Assembly (NCBI GenBank): GCA_020633315.1
Contig: JACKDV010000009.1
Coordinates: 62,001-126,000 of the forward strand
DNA length: 64,000 nt
Reading direction: 5' to 3'
Source: Myxococcales bacterium
GTDB taxonomy: Bacteria; Myxococcota_A; Polyangia; Nannocystales; Nannocystaceae
The stretch's first letter is position 1. Every line of letters starts with the position of its first letter. Both the position numbers and the translations under genes were made by a program. Below are positions 61,714-64,000 of the stretch, one piece after another. A model generated the notes under the pieces. It was given only the letters and a program-made list of their open reading frames with translations, was not told the DNA's origin and did not search any database.

Positions 61714-62531
61714 GCGATCGACGATGGTCCCTCGACGAGCTCGTGGCCGCGGCCCGAGAGCACGACCGTCCCTCCGAGCGGGCTCGTCGGCGAGGGTGGG
61801 CCGCGATCGAGGCCGCGATCGCGGCGGGCCCGGTCCCTCCCGAGGGCTCCGGCGGAGGCTCGGGCGGGGGCCAGGCCTCGACGGGAGGCGCGGCGGGCTC
61901 GGCCGCCGCGAGCTCCTCCGCGATCTCGGGCACCACCATCGGGCTGGCGGTGGTGGTGGTGGCATCGGTGGTGGGGCTCGCCGGGGTGTGGCGCGAGCCT
62001 GCGGCCACGCCTCGTCCGAGGCCTCCCACCGCGATCGAGCGAGCGCCGACCGTGGGCTCGAGCGAGGTGATGGTGAGCGGCCCGTCCTCCGAGGTCGGGA
62101 CGGAGACCGCGAGCCCTCCGGTCGCCCCACGGTCCGCCGAGGCCGAGGCCGTCGAGGCAGCTCCCGAGCACCACCGCGCTCGGCGACCGGTGAGGGTCGA
62201 GCCGGCGACCGCAGCTCCCGAGGTGGCTCCGATCTCGCGGCCCGATTCCCTGGTCGAGCAGGCGCGCGTGCTCGGTCAGGCGTGGAAGGCGATGGACGAG
62301 GGAGACCACGAGCGAGCGCTGGTGCTCGTGCGACGACATGCCCTTCGCTTCCCCGAGAGCCCGCTGGCTCCCGAGCGCGAGGCGTGTCGGATGATCGCTC
62401 GGTGCCTGCGCCACGAGCCGAGCGCGACCACCGAGGCGAGGGACTACCTGCGCCGCAACCCTCGGGCTCCGCACGCCGCTCGAGTCGAGCGAGCCTGTGG
62501 CGTCGACGAACCAAACGGCGATCCGCAGTGA
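61710..62531 (+). CDS. Probable membrane-spanning anti-sigma factor
   Basis: The 273-residue protein has a short cytosolic N-terminus ('LDELVAAAREHDRPSERARR') and a Gly/Ser linker. One transmembrane helix follows ('TTIGLAVVVVASVVGLAGVW', about 71-90). A Pro/Ser/Glu-rich periplasmic stretch and a C-terminal helical, TPR-like part complete it ('LVEQARVLGQAWKAMDEGD', 'LVLVRRHALRFPESPLAPER'). Its ATG overlaps the sigma factor's stop, the usual arrangement for an anti-sigma factor. The zinc-binding HxxxCxxC motif is absent, so it is not of the ZAS class. Function is inferred from position and topology. Confidence 0.75.
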   Translation: MSDRRWSLDELVAAAREHDRPSERARRRGWAAIEAAIAAGPVPPEGSGGGSGGGQASTGGAAGSAAASSSAISGTTIGLAVVVVASVVGLAGVWREPAATPRPRPPTAIERAPTVGSSEVMVSGPSSEVGTETASPPVAPRSAEAEAVEAAPEHHRARRPVRVEPATAAPEVAPISRPDSLVEQARVLGQAWKAMDEGDHERALVLVRRHALRFPESPLAPEREACRMIARCLRHEPSATTEARDYLRRNPRAPHAARVERACGVDEPNGDPQ

Positions 62532-62565
62532 CGATGACCAGGGGTCGGTGGCAACGAGGGAGCGG

Positions 62566-64000
62566 ATGGCCGCTCGATTCGAACGCTTGGTCCCCTCGCT
62601 GTGCCTGACGCTCTTGGTCCCGCCGGGCTGCGCTCCCACCCGCATCCAGCTCGGGGGGTGGGACGACGATGGCGGCGGCGGGGGCACGGGCGGCACGACG
62701 GCTGGCCCCTCGCCGGGCTCGCTCGACGGCTCCGAGACGGGCGGGGGCGATGGCTCCCTGGGCTCGAGCACCGGATCCGTCGACGGCTGCGGCGCTCCCT
62801 ACCTTGCGTTCGACGTGGACCAAGCGGGCGGCTGGCAACGATCGAGCGTCGCATCCAGCGGCCCGCTGGGCCCGGTGACGGCCCCATCGCGGGATGGCTC
62901 GGCCATCGAGTGCGCCGTGGAGAGCGGCACCTCCCACGACGCTCGCTGCTACCGCGAGCTGACGTCGACGCTGGAGCTGGGCGCCGTGGTGCAGCGATTC
63001 CAGCTCTGGTACGACCCTCCGACGACCTTCGCCGACGAGGGTGCGCCGTCCGTGGTCCCGGCGATCGAGGTGGGCCTGGACCACTATGGCGAGGGCGCCC
63101 ATCGGCGTCTGGCCCTCCAGTGGCACAACGCGGGGGCAGCGATCGCGGGCTGGCGATACTGGGATCCCGCGGCCGGAGCCTGGCGGCCGACCGGGGTCGC
63201 GCAGGAGCTCGAGCCCGAGAGCTGGCACTGGCTGGAGCTGCGGGGGCGCCTCACCGAGACCGGGGTGGCGTACGAGCGGTTCACCGTCGACGGGCAGGTC
63301 CACTCCCTCGGCGGCGTCGAGCTGGGCCATGCCAGCGCCGAGCCCGGGCTCGAGGGGACCACGGTGATGGTCCAGGCCGATGCCAACGCCAGCGGCGACC
63401 CCTGGCGCTTGGTGGTCGACGCCGTCGACGTGCAGGCGTGCAGCGATCTCGAGTGCGACGACCCCCTCACGTGGTTTCCCGATCTGGACATGGACGGCCA
63501 CGGCGACGTGCGGGGCGCCATCACGGCGTGCACCGCCCCGAGCGGCTACGTGGAGGCGTCGGACGACTGCGACGACGACGATCCGCTCATGCGGCCCGGT
63601 GTCGCGCCCCGCGGAGGTCTCGACTTCGATCCCCCGCTCGTGGGCCAGATCCTGGGAGACGTGGAGCCGACGAGCTGGGACGTGTACGTCGATGGGCACG
63701 GCTCGATGGCCAACCTCTCGGCCGGAGGTGGCTGTGCCGGCATGGACCTGGACTACTCGCTGGTCGCGGGCCCCGAGGACGACTGGGTGGTCGCCCGCCG
63801 GGAGCTGCCGCCGACCGATCTGGGCGGCGCCGACTTCTTGCTCGTCCCCTTCGCCGGAGAGGAGGTCGCGCCCCGGACCCTCGAGATCAAGCTCCAGGAC
63901 GGCGACGGCTGCATGACCATGCAGTCCCTGGAGCTGGTGACCGACCTGCCCGTGTGCCGCACGGCGGTGCTCCGGATGGAGGGATTCACCGTGCCCGGGG
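62566..64000 (+). CDS. Lipoprotein with MopE-like metal-binding motif, 3' end outside the window
   Basis: The gene starts at an ATG preceded by GAGGGAGCGG and remains open at the window end (478 codons visible). The lipobox-like signal is 'LCLTLLVPPGC', followed by a Gly/Thr/Ser/Asp linker. A concanavalin-like beta domain follows ('WHWLELRGRLTETGVAYERF', 'GVELGHASAEPG'). A MopE-type motif comes next: 'TWFPDLDMDGHGDVRG', then 'GYVEASDDCDDDDPLMRPG'. Such DxDxDG...DCDD units bind calcium or copper in surface proteins. It follows the anti-sigma gene by 34 nt and is probably transcribed with it. Confidence 0.8.
   Translation, partial: MAARFERLVPSLCLTLLVPPGCAPTRIQLGGWDDDGGGGGTGGTTAGPSPGSLDGSETGGGDGSLGSSTGSVDGCGAPYLAFDVDQAGGWQRSSVASSGPLGPVTAPSRDGSAIECAVESGTSHDARCYRELTSTLELGAVVQRFQLWYDPPTTFADEGAPSVVPAIEVGLDHYGEGAHRRLALQWHNAGAAIAGWRYWDPAAGAWRPTGVAQELEPESWHWLELRGRLTETGVAYERFTVDGQVHSLGGVELGHASAEPGLEGTTVMVQADANASGDPWRLVVDAVDVQACSDLECDDPLTWFPDLDMDGHGDVRGAITACTAPSGYVEASDDCDDDDPLMRPGVAPRGGLDFDPPLVGQILGDVEPTSWDVYVDGHGSMANLSAGGGCAGMDLDYSLVAGPEDDWVVARRELPPTDLGGADFLLVPFAGEEVAPRTLEIKLQDGDGCMTMQSLELVTDLPVCRTAVLRMEGFTVPG

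Overview
The window is about 64 kb of very GC-rich chromosomal DNA with densely packed genes on both strands. No rRNA, tRNA, CRISPR array, insertion sequence or phage module is visible. The gene content points to a myxobacterium (Myxococcota), probably of the Nannocystineae type. There are four Hanks-type Ser/Thr kinases, FHA and PilZ proteins, and many lipoproteins in which a Cys is followed by long Ser/Thr/Gly/Asp-rich linkers. There is also a trypsin-like protease with a MYXO-CTERM-like tail, a DUF1552/DUF1592-type pair and an AgmX-like protein. The assignment is an inference from gene content, not from a marker gene.

Layout. 1-5.1 kb: PEGA-like protein end, two hotdog thioesterases, a sterol-desaturase-type membrane enzyme, a dolichol/phytol-kinase-like CTP transferase and the protease. 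5.1-17 kb: a kinase / DJ-1-like lipoprotein / helical-protein run, a divergent second kinase, a copper-monooxygenase fragment, an AgmX-like protein and a kinase with ten kinesin-light-chain-type TPRs. 17.3-27.1 kb: lipoproteins, a large HTTM-domain membrane protein, a vWA lipoprotein, an M28 peptidase and a repeat-rich kinase. 27.3-29.1 kb: rsmI beside a protein resembling the 16S rRNA m7G1405 (aminoglycoside-resistance) methyltransferases. 29.1-34.7 kb: the DUF1552/DUF1592 pair and a vWA lipoprotein. 35-38.4 kb: two FHA-PilZ proteins, a STAS-like protein and a PilZ protein. 38.5-46.3 kb: a PhnD-like protein without signal peptide, a sulfotransferase, two TauE/SafE exporters and, between them, the channel operon described next. 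46.2-57.5 kb: PlsC-like acyltransferase, DUF1295 enzyme, phosphoesterase, beta-barrel protein, SGNH esterase, glycosyltransferase and a CASTOR/POLLUX-type channel. 57.8-64 kb: V4R sensor with hybrid histidine kinase, then an ECF sigma / anti-sigma cluster and a MopE-like lipoprotein that runs off the end.

The most unusual object is the two-gene operon at 41300-45380. One gene encodes a 1088-residue protein: a signal peptide, two tandem TAXI-type periplasmic solute-binding domains, a transmembrane pore with a CASTOR/DMI1-like Gly-Asn filter, and a cytosolic RCK/TrkA module. The preceding gene overlaps it by ATGA and encodes a soluble RCK-like protein. I know of no described family with this layout, and I read it as a candidate ligand-gated ion channel with a split gating ring.

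A second window-wide pattern is a TAxxxT hexamer 6-9 nt before many start codons that lack a Shine-Dalgarno sequence. Several also have a TTGRCN -35 box at 16-18 nt. This suggests frequent leaderless transcripts in this genome.
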